Source: SLQH01 sp964612995
GTDB lineage: Bacteria > Planctomycetota > UBA11346
Direction: 5' to 3'
Length of the DNA stretch: 24,716 nucleotides
Assembly: GCA_964612995.1 (NCBI GenBank)
Contig: CAZTGE010000056.1
Location: forward strand, 1 to 24,716
This document shows, piece after piece, positions 14,684 to 22,561 of this stretch. Below the pieces are notes generated by a model, which was not told where the DNA came from, made no database searches, and was given only the letters and a program-made list of their open reading frames with translations. Made by a program: the position numbers and the translations under genes. Within the stretch, counting starts at the first letter, position 1, and each line of letters opens with the position of its first letter.

Positions 14684-15269
14684 GAGTCAGAAGTCCGTTG
14701 CCGATGCCAAGGCCCATTTCAACGCCTGCCTGCGCGAGGTGGAGCGAGGGGAGCCGGTGACCGTGATGCGCCATGGCAAGCCCGTGGCGGTGATCGTAAG
14801 CGCTGAGGCGTGGGAACGGCGGCAGGTTGTCGAGCGCACCGCAGGCAAGACCGCGGCGGATCTGGTTGCGGATATGCGGGAGCGCATCGGCGCGGACGAT
14901 GGCCGTGGAGGAGGTCGTTCATCACTTGTCTCCAAATATGGTCTGGTCATACTTATGGTCATGAGTCAGAGGTCCGTTGCCGATGCCAAGGCCCACTTCA
15001 GCGCCTGCCTGCGTGAGGCGGAGCGGGGGGAACCCGTGACCGTGGTGCGCCATGGCAAGCCTGTGGCCGTGATCGTGAGCGCCGAGGCGTGGGAGCGGCG
15101 CCAGGGTGCCGAGCGCAATGCGGGCAAGACCGCGGCCGATCTGGTGGCGGCCATGCGGGAGCGCATCGGTGAAGCCGATGGCGAGGCGTTGTACGAAGCA
15201 GGCATGGCGATCTATCGCTCGCGTGAACGCCGGCCGCATAATCGCCCGTTGCCGGAGGATACCGACTGA
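14676..15269 (+). CDS. Tandem Phd/YefM-type antitoxin, two copies fused in frame
   Basis: The frame holds two near-identical Phd/YefM units. Unit 1 (residues 1-74) and unit 2 (from residue 94) both read MVMSQ[K/R]SVADAKAHF, then GEPVTVxRHGKPVAVIVSAE and GKTAADLVAxMRERIG. Unit 1 lacks the C-terminal toxin-binding part (EALYEAGMAIYRSRERRP in unit 2) and instead reads a linker, DDGRGGGRSSLVSKYGLVIL, straight into unit 2 without a stop. Read as one gene it is 197 residues, about twice the family size. Unit 2 alone, from ATG 14955 or 14961, would be a normal antitoxin and has its own promoter-like sequence. Neither start has a clear Shine-Dalgarno site. The stop is three bases before the PIN toxin gene, so unit 2 is the functional partner. 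Confidence 0.8.
   Translation: MVMSQKSVADAKAHFNACLREVERGEPVTVMRHGKPVAVIVSAEAWERRQVVERTAGKTAADLVADMRERIGADDGRGGGRSSLVSKYGLVILMVMSQRSVADAKAHFSACLREAERGEPVTVVRHGKPVAVIVSAEAWERRQGAERNAGKTAADLVAAMRERIGEADGEALYEAGMAIYRSRERRPHNRPLPEDTD
14926..14953 (+). promoter_or_regulatory. Promoter-like sequence before the second antitoxin unit
   Basis: TTGTCT (14926-14931) and CATACT (14948-14953) are 16 bp apart, just before the internal ATGs at 14955 and 14961. The same TTGTCTCCA stretch precedes unit 1, so the duplication included upstream DNA; unit 1 lacks the roughly 12 bp that carry the -10. An RNA started here would be nearly leaderless. Confidence 0.4.
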
Positions 15270-15272
15270 GCC

Positions 15273-15716
15273 ATGCCCTTCGCTTTCGACACGGACGCTG
15301 TCTCTGAGTTGGCACGCCGCCGACAGCTGCCCGCGTTTGTGGCCTGGCTGCGCGGCGTGCCGGCTGATGACATGGCGCTCCCGGCTCTGGTCCGGGCCGA
15401 GTTGCTGGCGGGCGCGGCCAAGCTGCCCGACCCGGCCGGCGCGCGGTTGGAGCGCCACTATCGAGCAAACGTGTTTCCGCTGTTCGCCGCGGTGCTGCCA
15501 TTTGCCCAGGCGGCCGCTGACGTGTACGCGACCGCCCGTGCGGATCTCGATGCTGCGGGTCAGACGCTGCCTGACATGGACCTGCTGATCGCGGCCACCG
15601 CCATCGCCTCGGGCCATGTTCTGGTGACCGGAAACGCTCGGCATTTCGCGCGTCTCGTCCCGTACGGGTTGCGGCTGTGCAGCGCGTTGAGCGATGCGCG
15701 TGCGCACGAGGGCTGA
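15273..15716 (+). CDS. vapC: PIN-domain toxin paired with Phd-type antitoxin
   Basis: This is a second PIN-family RNase toxin, 147 residues long. The acidic centre is visible as D6/D8 in FDTDAVSEL, E43 in VRAELLAGA, D101/D103 in LPDMDLLIAATA, and the TGNARHF motif near residue 120. These features place it with VapC toxins of the FitB-like kind. The ATG follows the antitoxin stop by three bases, so the two are co-transcribed and probably translationally coupled. It is unrelated in sequence to the PIN toxin at 10966-11424, and its partner is from a different antitoxin family. Confidence 0.92.
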   Translation: MPFAFDTDAVSELARRRQLPAFVAWLRGVPADDMALPALVRAELLAGAAKLPDPAGARLERHYRANVFPLFAAVLPFAQAAADVYATARADLDAAGQTLPDMDLLIAATAIASGHVLVTGNARHFARLVPYGLRLCSALSDARAHEG

Positions 15717-15881
15717 TCTCGCGAATCGGCGCATCATCGCACCACTTCCAGACCGCAGCGGTCGTAGCAGAACGTCCAGTCGCCGACGCGGATGACCAAG
15801 GCGTCTCCGGTGTGTTCGATGGCAGTCCTTTGCTTTGTCTCACGTCGATCATGGGTGCTCCGGAATCCTCGATTCTATCGT
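15717..15881. other. Intergenic between PIN toxin and WYL regulator
   Basis: The two flanking genes converge here. The minus strand holds a protein-like stretch without a start, GDALVIRVGDWTFCYDRCGL followed by EVVR and a stop near 15740, about 30 codons. It may be the end of a lost or very small gene. I do not recognise it, and it is too short to call. Confidence 0.3.
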
Positions 15882-16934
15882 TCACTCCGGCACCGTCTGC
15901 TTCCGGTTCGGGTCCTTTTGTGGGTCCGTTTGGGCCAATAGCTGGCGTGCCTGGCGGCGCAGCCAGGTGACGAGTTCGGGTGGGCTCTCGGCGGTGACGG
16001 TGGCGCCGAAGCCGAGGATCCGGTGGCGGGCCTCTTGCAGGCCGGTGGTGATGAACTCGAGGCGGTGCCAGTCGGGGGGCAGGTCGGCGGGGGCGTGGTC
16101 CCAGCGTTGGTTGCCGCCCCAGGTGCGGTCGCGCAGGTGGGGCCAGGCCTGGGGGGAGACGGCGAGGGTCACGCGTTTGCGGGCTTCGGGGCGGCGGTCG
16201 CCGGTGGCGCCGAAGGCTTCGGCGAGTTTGTCGTCGACGATGTGGGCGCTGAGGTGCTCGGGTCGGCCGGTGGGCGCCGTGGTGCTGGAGCGGGCGCGGG
16301 TGATGCGGGCGAGGCGGTACTGGCGCAGGTGGTCGTCGCCTTCGGGGACGTCGGCGGTCCAGGCGATCAGGTGCCATTCGCCGGCGATGAGCACCAGGCG
16401 CAGGGGGGAGGTGTGTACGGGGCCGCGTTCGCCGCGGAGGTTGGCGTAGTCGAAGCGCAGGTGCTGGGTGCGCAGGAGGGCGTCGAGGATGGTGGTCAGG
16501 GTGGCGGGGCACTCGGGGCAGGCGGCGAAGCGGCGTTCCTGGACGGTGTCGGGGCTGATGTTGCTGACCTGTCCGGCGAGGCCGCAGTCGTGCAGGAGGC
16601 GATCGATGGCGCCGTCGAGCGGGCCGGCGAAGGAGTCGGAGCGGTCGCCGGCGTTGTGCAGCAGGCCGCGGGCGAGAACCAGCGCGGAGAGGGTGTGTTC
16701 ATCGATCCAGGGATCGATGCACAGCGGTACCGGCCCGGTCCAGCTGTAGCGGAGCCGGCGGTCGTGGTCGCGCGCTGCGTCGAGTTGATCGGGGGCGCGG
16801 TCGCGCAGGCGCTGGATGTGGGTGCGCAGGGCGCGCTCGCCGCAGGTGCAGGCGCGGGCGAGTTCGGCCAGGGTCCGGGGTGCTTGGGCGCAGGATCGGG
16901 CGATGGTCAGCCGGGGGTCGGTGGGGGTGGCCAT
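15882..16934 (-). CDS. WYL-domain transcriptional regulator
   Basis: This is a predicted DNA-binding regulator that senses a ligand, possibly nucleic acid, through a WYL domain. Its 350 residues start with a winged-helix region (TIARSCAQAPRTLAELARAC, then TCGERALRTHIQRLRD). A WYL domain follows, with the family pattern near LRLVLIAGEWHLIAWTAD; the hallmark Trp-Tyr-Leu is WHL here. It ends with a WCX-like region (VTLAVSPQAWPHLRDRTWG, then ATVTAESPPELVTWLRRQ). The ATG at 16934 has AAGGA upstream; an ATG 31 codons earlier overlaps the promoter. WYL regulators often accompany CRISPR-Cas loci, and a decayed copy lies beside cas3, so control of cas genes is a reasonable inference. Confidence 0.88.
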   Translation of the reverse strand: MATPTDPRLTIARSCAQAPRTLAELARACTCGERALRTHIQRLRDRAPDQLDAARDHDRRLRYSWTGPVPLCIDPWIDEHTLSALVLARGLLHNAGDRSDSFAGPLDGAIDRLLHDCGLAGQVSNISPDTVQERRFAACPECPATLTTILDALLRTQHLRFDYANLRGERGPVHTSPLRLVLIAGEWHLIAWTADVPEGDDHLRQYRLARITRARSSTTAPTGRPEHLSAHIVDDKLAEAFGATGDRRPEARKRVTLAVSPQAWPHLRDRTWGGNQRWDHAPADLPPDWHRLEFITTGLQEARHRILGFGATVTAESPPELVTWLRRQARQLLAQTDPQKDPNRKQTVPE

Positions 16935-16994
16935 GGCCGGTCCTTCCTGGTGATCGCGTTGTCCGTATCCGCGGCGATGGGTCCGGATCAGGTG

Positions 16995-17022
16995 CTTATA
17001 GGGTTCGGACGAGGGCCCGCAA
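16995..17022 (-). promoter_or_regulatory. Promoter of the WYL regulator
   Basis: On the minus strand TTGCGG (17022-17017), 16 bp, then TATAAG (17000-16995) forms a good sigma70-like promoter, about 55 bases before the WYL start codon. Confidence 0.5.
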
Positions 17023-17240
17023 GGCATGGATTACCCGTTGGGAGCATTAACCCGGGGCCGGGCGGGCGTGGTGCGGATCGCGCGCTGCGCGAGGGGGCGG
17101 GTGCCGGTGCCGGGCCGTGTGGGCCTGGTGCGCGATGGCGCGGCGCGCCGGCGCGGTACGGCCATGACGGTCACGCAAGGGGCATTGCGTCTGCGGCCGG
17201 GTGGTGCTTCCGCATCTGCGGGCTCGCCACGCCGCGCAGG

Positions 17241-17470
17241 AGCCCGGCGCTCATGGGGTCGGCGCTTTGAGCGGCCCTGGGTGTTGCGTCAGGGCCGCTC
17301 AAAGCTTGCAAATGAGGGCCATGCCTCGCCTCCACCTGCGTCACTATGGCCCCAAGCACCGAAGAGAGCCGGGCGGTTGGACGCAGGTGGAGGCGACGCA
17401 AGGCATGCCGAGCTGGTGCTCGGCGCTCCCAGGGGCCGAGCTTTGAGTCGCCCTGGATGTCGCACGGGCC
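17241..17470. repeat. Nested inverted and direct repeats, non-coding
   Basis: Most of the 16935-17552 gap is non-coding, and this part is highly structured. A perfect 15-bp hairpin, CTTTGAGCGGCCCTG with its complement, lies at 17265-17304. A longer inverted repeat pairs about 17318-17342 (CTCGCCTCCACCTGCGTC) with 17380-17409. An imperfect direct repeat of about 55 bp links 17241-17298 to 17417-17470, so the second copy has the same CTTTGAG...CCCTGG core but no hairpin partner. This looks like a REP/BIME-like or small non-autonomous palindromic element. I see no gene or CRISPR-like periodicity in it. Confidence 0.65.
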
Positions 17471-17552
17471 GGGCCTTGTCTGGTGCGTCGGGCGGCTAGC
17501 ATCGCGCCGCGCGCAGGCCCGGGTCAGCTGATGGGCGGCGCAGGAGGACGGT

Positions 17553-18932
17553 ATGGCGGTCGAGATGGTGACGGATCACGGTGCGGTCGGCGACGGCAGC
17601 ACGTTGGACACGGCGGCGATCCAGGCGGCGATCGATGTTTGCGCCGCGGCCGGCGGTGGCCGGGTGGTGTTGCCGGCGGGGCGGGAGTACCTCGCGGGTA
17701 GCTTCGAGCTGCGCTCGCACATCGAGCTGTACGTGGAGCGCGGCGCGCGGCTGATCGCTTCGTTGCGGCGCGAGGATTACGCCAGCCCGGTGTTCACCGA
17801 GGGGCAGGAGAAGGAGAAGCTGGTCTGGATCCGGGCGCATGAGGCCGAGGACGTGGCGCTGACCGGCGGCGGGGTGATCGACGGGCGCTGCCACGGCTTC
17901 TACCAGGACGGTTCGCTGGTGCGCTGGCGCCCGGCGATGACCTGTTTCGTGGCCTGCCGCCGGTTGCGGGTGCATGACATCACCCTGACCAACGCGGCCA
18001 ATTGGACGCTGCATTTCTCGGGCTGCCGCGACGTGGTCGTCCACGCGGTGAGCATCGACAACCCGCTGGACTTCCCCAACTGCGACGGCATCGATCCGGA
18101 CCATTGCCGCGACGTGCGCATCAGCGATTGCGCGATCAGCTGCGCCGATGATTGCATCGTGCTCAAGAACACGCGCAGCTACGCCGCCTTTGGACCGACC
18201 GAGAACGTGACGGTGACCAACTGTACGCTCGTATCGACCAGCTGCGCGATCAAGATCGGCTCCGAGAGCGTGAGCGATTTCCGCGACTGCGTGTTCTCCA
18301 ATTGCGTGATCAAGGGCAGCAACCGCGGCATCGGGCTCCAGCTGCGCGACGAGGCCGACATGGAGCATCTGCTGTTCAGCGACATGATCATCGAGACCCG
18401 GCTGTTCCCGGGCAGATGGTGGGGGGTCGGCGAGCCGATCTACGTCACCGCCCTGCCACGCGATCCGCAGACCCGGCCGGGGCAGATCCGCGATGTGCGT
18501 TTCCGCAACATCCTCGCCCGCGGCGAGAACGGGATCTACCTGCAGGGCTGCCCGCAGAGCCGGCCGGAGAACATCGAGTTCATCGATGTGCGGGTGCGTA
18601 TCGCCAGGACCACCGAGCATCCGGCCGGGCTGCAGGACCCGCGGCCCTGTACCATGGAGGCTTTCGCCGGCTGCGAGACCGTGGGCGATCCGACGCCCTG
18701 GGGGCAGAAGATCCGCGGCGGCAATCCCGGCTTCCACATCGCCCAGGCCGGGCGGGTGGTGCTGCGCGACTGCGCGGTGGAGTGGGCCGGCGAGCCCGAC
18801 CCCGCGTTCACCCATGCGCTGAGCGTGAGCGAGGTGCGGCGGCTCGAGCGCAGCGGCTTCCGCGGCCAGGCGGCGCACGATGGGCTCAGCGCGGAGGTGG
18901 TCGACGGTGCGGGTGGCGGACAGCGCCGCTGA
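17553..18932 (+). CDS. GH28-family glycoside hydrolase (polygalacturonase-like)
   Basis: This is a predicted right-handed beta-helix enzyme acting on uronic-acid glycans. The 459-residue protein starts with the pectate-lyase-like opening VTDHGAVGDGSTLDTAAIQAAID. It then carries GH28 catalytic motifs: NCDGIDPD at 176-183 and ADD at 198-200, with GLQLR at 261-265 in place of RIK. The GHG motif is not clear; CAIKIGSES stands near that place, as in many bacterial members. There is no signal peptide, so it should act in the cytoplasm, perhaps on imported oligosaccharides. GGAGGA sits seven bases before the ATG. A heparinase-like gene follows downstream, which suggests a shared polysaccharide pathway. 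Confidence 0.88.
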   Translation: MAVEMVTDHGAVGDGSTLDTAAIQAAIDVCAAAGGGRVVLPAGREYLAGSFELRSHIELYVERGARLIASLRREDYASPVFTEGQEKEKLVWIRAHEAEDVALTGGGVIDGRCHGFYQDGSLVRWRPAMTCFVACRRLRVHDITLTNAANWTLHFSGCRDVVVHAVSIDNPLDFPNCDGIDPDHCRDVRISDCAISCADDCIVLKNTRSYAAFGPTENVTVTNCTLVSTSCAIKIGSESVSDFRDCVFSNCVIKGSNRGIGLQLRDEADMEHLLFSDMIIETRLFPGRWWGVGEPIYVTALPRDPQTRPGQIRDVRFRNILARGENGIYLQGCPQSRPENIEFIDVRVRIARTTEHPAGLQDPRPCTMEAFAGCETVGDPTPWGQKIRGGNPGFHIAQAGRVVLRDCAVEWAGEPDPAFTHALSVSEVRRLERSGFRGQAAHDGLSAEVVDGAGGGQRR

Positions 18933-19125
18933 GGCGTTGGGGCCGTTGCGGGCTCGTGCTGGTGTGCTGGCAGCTCGGGGCCAGCCCGCGATGGCCTGCT
19001 GTGATGCCGTGGGTCATCCATTGCCGTTGGTGCGCAGCGCTGGCGAAGGCCGGGTTGCGGACGCCCCGGGTTGGAGCGCCGGTGGGCGGCTTGGATCCTG
19101 GGCCGCGGCGCGTAGGTTGGGTTGC

Positions 19126-20010
19126 ATGCAGGGCTGCCAGCTGTCGCTCGATGAATCGCTGCCGGCGGGGATGCGGCGCATCGCCCGGGTGCTGGTCGAC
19201 GGGGCGATCGCCAGCAGCACGACCACCGGCGATCCGGGTTCGGCGATCCACGACGTACGCAAACGCTTCAAGGCGCTGCGCGCCTTGCTGCGACTGCTGG
19301 GATCCGGGATCGGCGATGATGGCGTGCGCTGCGAGACGCTGCTGCGCAGCATGCATCATCGTCTGGGCAGCGCGCGCGATCACGAGGCGCTGTGCGAGGC
19401 GCTCGCTGCGCTGCTCGATGATCCGGCGGTGGGCGCGCGCTCGCAGGGCGCGCTGGAGCGCCTGCACGCCAGCTTGCGCCAGGCCAGCGATCCGGTGCTG
19501 GTCGGCAGGCGTCTGCTCTACGAGATCCGGCCAGACCTCGCCGCGCTGCGTGGGATGGTCGTGCGCTGGCGCTTCGCGCGCGCGGATTTCGCCCTGGTCG
19601 CCCCCGGACTCGAGCGGACTTGCCGCCAGGTCCGGCGGCGCAGTCGGCAGGCCCAGCGCGAGGGGACGGACGAGCGCTGTCACGATTGGCGCAAGTCGTT
19701 GAAGTATCTGTGGTTCCAGCTGTATGTGTTCGAGCCGGTGGTCGGCGGGAGCGAGCTGATCGAAGCTTGCCGCCGGGCGGCCACCGATCTTGGCGCGGAC
19801 CACGATCACGCCCTGCTCGCGGGTCTGGCGCCGGCGCATCTCGACCCGGTCGCGGCGCAGCGGGCGGTCGCGGTGCTGCAGGCGGCAGGTGCACGTCGGC
19901 GCGCGGATGCGGTGGCCACGGCCCGGCCGATCTGCGCGATGGCGCCCATGGAGCTGAGCGCGCGTATCCGCCGGGCCTGGGCGGCGCGTGCGATCGCGCT
20001 GGGCGAGTGA
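19126..20010 (+). CDS. CHAD-domain protein
   Basis: CHAD domains are alpha-helical, rich in conserved His, Arg and Lys, and in several cases bind polyphosphate. The 294-residue protein has two helical repeats: IHDVRKRFKALRALLRLLGS with the LGSARDHEAL segment, and CHDWRKSLKYLWFQLYVFEP with ATDLGADHDHALL. It is a stand-alone CHAD protein without a CYTH domain. I placed the start at ATG 19126; the frame is open for 82 more codons upstream, but that part has no domain-like sequence and no better ribosome site. The 193 bp before it hold nothing I recognise. A link to the flanking polysaccharide enzymes is not evident. Confidence 0.88.
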   Translation: MQGCQLSLDESLPAGMRRIARVLVDGAIASSTTTGDPGSAIHDVRKRFKALRALLRLLGSGIGDDGVRCETLLRSMHHRLGSARDHEALCEALAALLDDPAVGARSQGALERLHASLRQASDPVLVGRRLLYEIRPDLAALRGMVVRWRFARADFALVAPGLERTCRQVRRRSRQAQREGTDERCHDWRKSLKYLWFQLYVFEPVVGGSELIEACRRAATDLGADHDHALLAGLAPAHLDPVAAQRAVAVLQAAGARRRADAVATARPICAMAPMELSARIRRAWAARAIALGE

Positions 20011-20181
20011 GCGCGATCGGGCCGCTGAGGCGACCGCCGGGGCGCGCGGACGCGGCCGGTGTTGCTCGCGGCGCATGAGACCTGCGCGGTCATGGCTTTA
20101 CAACTCCGCGGCTCACTCCATAAAGCAGCCGTCGCGCCTGTTCCCGACAGATCGTGGCGCGCAAGCAAGGAACCACGAATC

Positions 20182-22167
20182 ATGCCCACGGCCTCACTGC
20201 TCGCCGAAGCGATGTCCGACGAAGAGCTGCTCGACGCAGTACGGGCCCGCAAACGCTCGACCTACAACAAGCAGCTGGACAAGATCCGGTTCCTGCAACA
20301 GCGCTTTCCCGGCTTCGTCGATCGCAAGCTGGAGATGGCCCAGCACGCGCTGGAGGGGCGGCACGTCCTGCCCGGCACGAGGCGGCAGGCGGTGCAGGTG
20401 GGCGATCCGCCGCGGTGGGACGACAACCCGACCGAGGACGAGGGGTACATCTACCATCTCAACCGCATGACCTGGTGGCGGACGCTGTGCCTCGCCTATG
20501 CCTTCACCGACGAGGAACAGTACGCGGCCCGGGTCATCGACGAGCTGATGGACTGGATCGAACGCTGCCCGCGACCGACCGAGTTGGATCCGGGCACCTA
20601 CACCCGCTCGGGCATCTGGCGCGCGCGCGAGGTCGGCCTGCGGATGTTCGAGACCTGGCCCTACGTGCTCGACTTCCTGCTGCACAGCCGCGCGATGACC
20701 CCCGAGGTGTTCGCCGCCTACCTGCGAGCGGTCAACGAGCACGGCGAGGTACTGGCGACCATCGCGCCGGAGCTGTGGCCCGATGCCGACCACAAGCACT
20801 ACCTGATGGAGATGGTCGGCCTGCTGGCGATCGGCTGCAATTTCCCCGAGCTCGCGCGGGCGGCCGAGTGGCGCGAGCTCGCGCGCAGCGAGCTCGAGCG
20901 TTGCGCGATGGTCCAGGTGACCATCGAGGGCGGCCAGATCGAGGGCTGCCCGGGGTATCACAACCACTGCGCCTACTGGTTCATGCTTACGCTGATCATC
21001 GGGCGCAAGCGCGGGGTGCATTTCTCGGGCGAGTACCGCGAGCGCATCGGCAACATGCTGACCTATTCGCTGCACGCGATGCGCCCGACCGGCCGCGCGG
21101 TGCCCTGGGGCGATACGGACGCCGAGCGCAGCTCTCCGGCGGTGGCCGGGCTCTACGGCTGGCTCGCGCTACACCGCGATGTCGAACTGCGGCTGATCAC
21201 CGACTTCGTCGGCCAGGGCTTCATGCGCTTCATCACCCTGCGCTGCCTGCGCCATGTCGAGGACATGGAGGTGGTGCTCGACATCATCCAGCAGGGCGTG
21301 CAGCCGCACGAGCATCCGCCGCTGCTCTCGTGGCAGGGCGAGCTCAAGCAGGTGGCCCTGCGCACCGGCTGGAAGCGCGGTGACCTCTCGCTGTTCTTCG
21401 CCGCGCGCAGCCCGGTGAACAACGGCCACGCCCACATCGATCCGTTGGCCTTCGATTTCACCGCGCTGGGCAAGCCGCTGGTGGTCGATCCCGGTCGCTT
21501 CACCTATCGCGAGTGCGACGAGCGCTATCGCTTCAAGTCGGCTGCGTGGCACAACACGCTGACCATCGACAACGCCGATCCCTTCGCCTACAAGAGCACC
21601 TTCGGTTTCGCTCCGCAGAAGAAGGGGCGGATCCTGCGCGTGGAGCAGACCCCGTCGCTGCTGGCGGTGGAGGGGATGCACGAGAACTACGCGCCGGCGA
21701 TCCACCACCGGCTGCTGGCGATCATCGATCAGCGCTTCGTGGTGGTGTTCGATCGCGTCACCGGGCTGGAGCCGACCCAGGCGGTGCATCTGAACTACCA
21801 CGTCAACGCCAGCGGGGTGGGCGGGGTCGAGCACGGCAACGGCCTTATCAGCACCGACGAGGGCGCGCGGGTGGCGCTGTTCGCCACGCCGAATCTGAGT
21901 GCGCGCAAGGAGGCGGCGCGGGTGTCGCAGGTGCTCGATCAGGAGCAGCCCTCGACGCGGGTGATCTTCGCCGACGAGGGGCGGGGGGCTGAGACCCGGG
22001 TCTACGCCACGGTGCTGGTGCCGGTCGCGGAGGGGGCCCCGGCCCCGCGCATCGACCATCTCCATCTCGAGCACGCGCCACAGGGCTGGGAGGTGGCCTT
22101 CGAGGTCGAACGCGTCGCCTACCGCTTCGATTGGTTCGAGAAGTCGCTCGAGTTGCACCGCCTCTGA
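20182..22167 (+). CDS. Heparinase II/III-family protein (polysaccharide lyase-like)
   Basis: These enzymes cleave uronic-acid polysaccharides by beta-elimination. The 661-residue protein has an alpha-helical toroid domain (to about residue 340), with GQIEGCPGYHNHCAYW at 251-266, where the catalytic Tyr and His are expected. A C-terminal beta-sandwich follows with the family hallmark NGHAHIDPLAFDF (HAHID at 416-420), then GKPLVVDPGRFTY and WHNTLTIDN. No signal peptide is visible with the ATG at 20182, which has AAGGA upstream; the longer frame from 20059 adds 41 unlikely residues. It may degrade imported oligosaccharides or edit an intracellular glycan. Which substrate cannot be told from sequence. 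Confidence 0.9.
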   Translation: MPTASLLAEAMSDEELLDAVRARKRSTYNKQLDKIRFLQQRFPGFVDRKLEMAQHALEGRHVLPGTRRQAVQVGDPPRWDDNPTEDEGYIYHLNRMTWWRTLCLAYAFTDEEQYAARVIDELMDWIERCPRPTELDPGTYTRSGIWRAREVGLRMFETWPYVLDFLLHSRAMTPEVFAAYLRAVNEHGEVLATIAPELWPDADHKHYLMEMVGLLAIGCNFPELARAAEWRELARSELERCAMVQVTIEGGQIEGCPGYHNHCAYWFMLTLIIGRKRGVHFSGEYRERIGNMLTYSLHAMRPTGRAVPWGDTDAERSSPAVAGLYGWLALHRDVELRLITDFVGQGFMRFITLRCLRHVEDMEVVLDIIQQGVQPHEHPPLLSWQGELKQVALRTGWKRGDLSLFFAARSPVNNGHAHIDPLAFDFTALGKPLVVDPGRFTYRECDERYRFKSAAWHNTLTIDNADPFAYKSTFGFAPQKKGRILRVEQTPSLLAVEGMHENYAPAIHHRLLAIIDQRFVVVFDRVTGLEPTQAVHLNYHVNASGVGGVEHGNGLISTDEGARVALFATPNLSARKEAARVSQVLDQEQPSTRVIFADEGRGAETRVYATVLVPVAEGAPAPRIDHLHLEHAPQGWEVAFEVERVAYRFDWFEKSLELHRL

Positions 22168-22212
22168 TCGCCCCCGGGCCGGCCGGGCGGTGGTCGGGCC
22201 GGCGCGAGCGGT

Positions 22213-22302
22213 TCAGCGACCGATGCAGTGGAGCCCGGCGCGGTCGCGGATGAACATCCGGCTGCCGGCGGATACCGGCGTGGAGCGGACCTTGTCGAAA
22301 CC
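22213..22302 (-). pseudogene. C-terminal remnant of a PQQ-like beta-propeller protein
   Basis: On the minus strand the frame reads GFDKVRSTPVSAGSRMFIRD, then RAGLHCIGR and a stop. This is the typical closing blade of PQQ-binding-like beta-propeller proteins (a 'STPV...G.R.F.R....L.CIG' pattern). An in-frame TAA lies four codons upstream, so only the last 29 residues remain. The rest of the 22168-22561 gap holds no gene I can support; a perfect 18-bp palindrome (22546-22563) overlaps the ABC gene stop and lacks a U-tract. Confidence 0.45.
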
Positions 22303-22561
22303 GTTGAGTGGTTACGCGAGCCGATCGTAAGGCGCCAAGGCCGTTCGAGGCTCGGCCCCGGGTGCGCCGAGCTGCTGCTCGGCATGAAGGAGCGGGTCAC
22401 AACTCGGGCTCTTCGCCAGATGAACGCGTGTTGTGCCCCCAGCGCCGATGCGGGGGTGCTCGATCATCCGGTCGCGTGGACCGGTCTCGCGGGACGGGTC
22501 GTGCGCACCGCGGTACCGACGGCCTGGGTGATCGACCTCGGCGGAGAGCCCGGCGCCGGGC

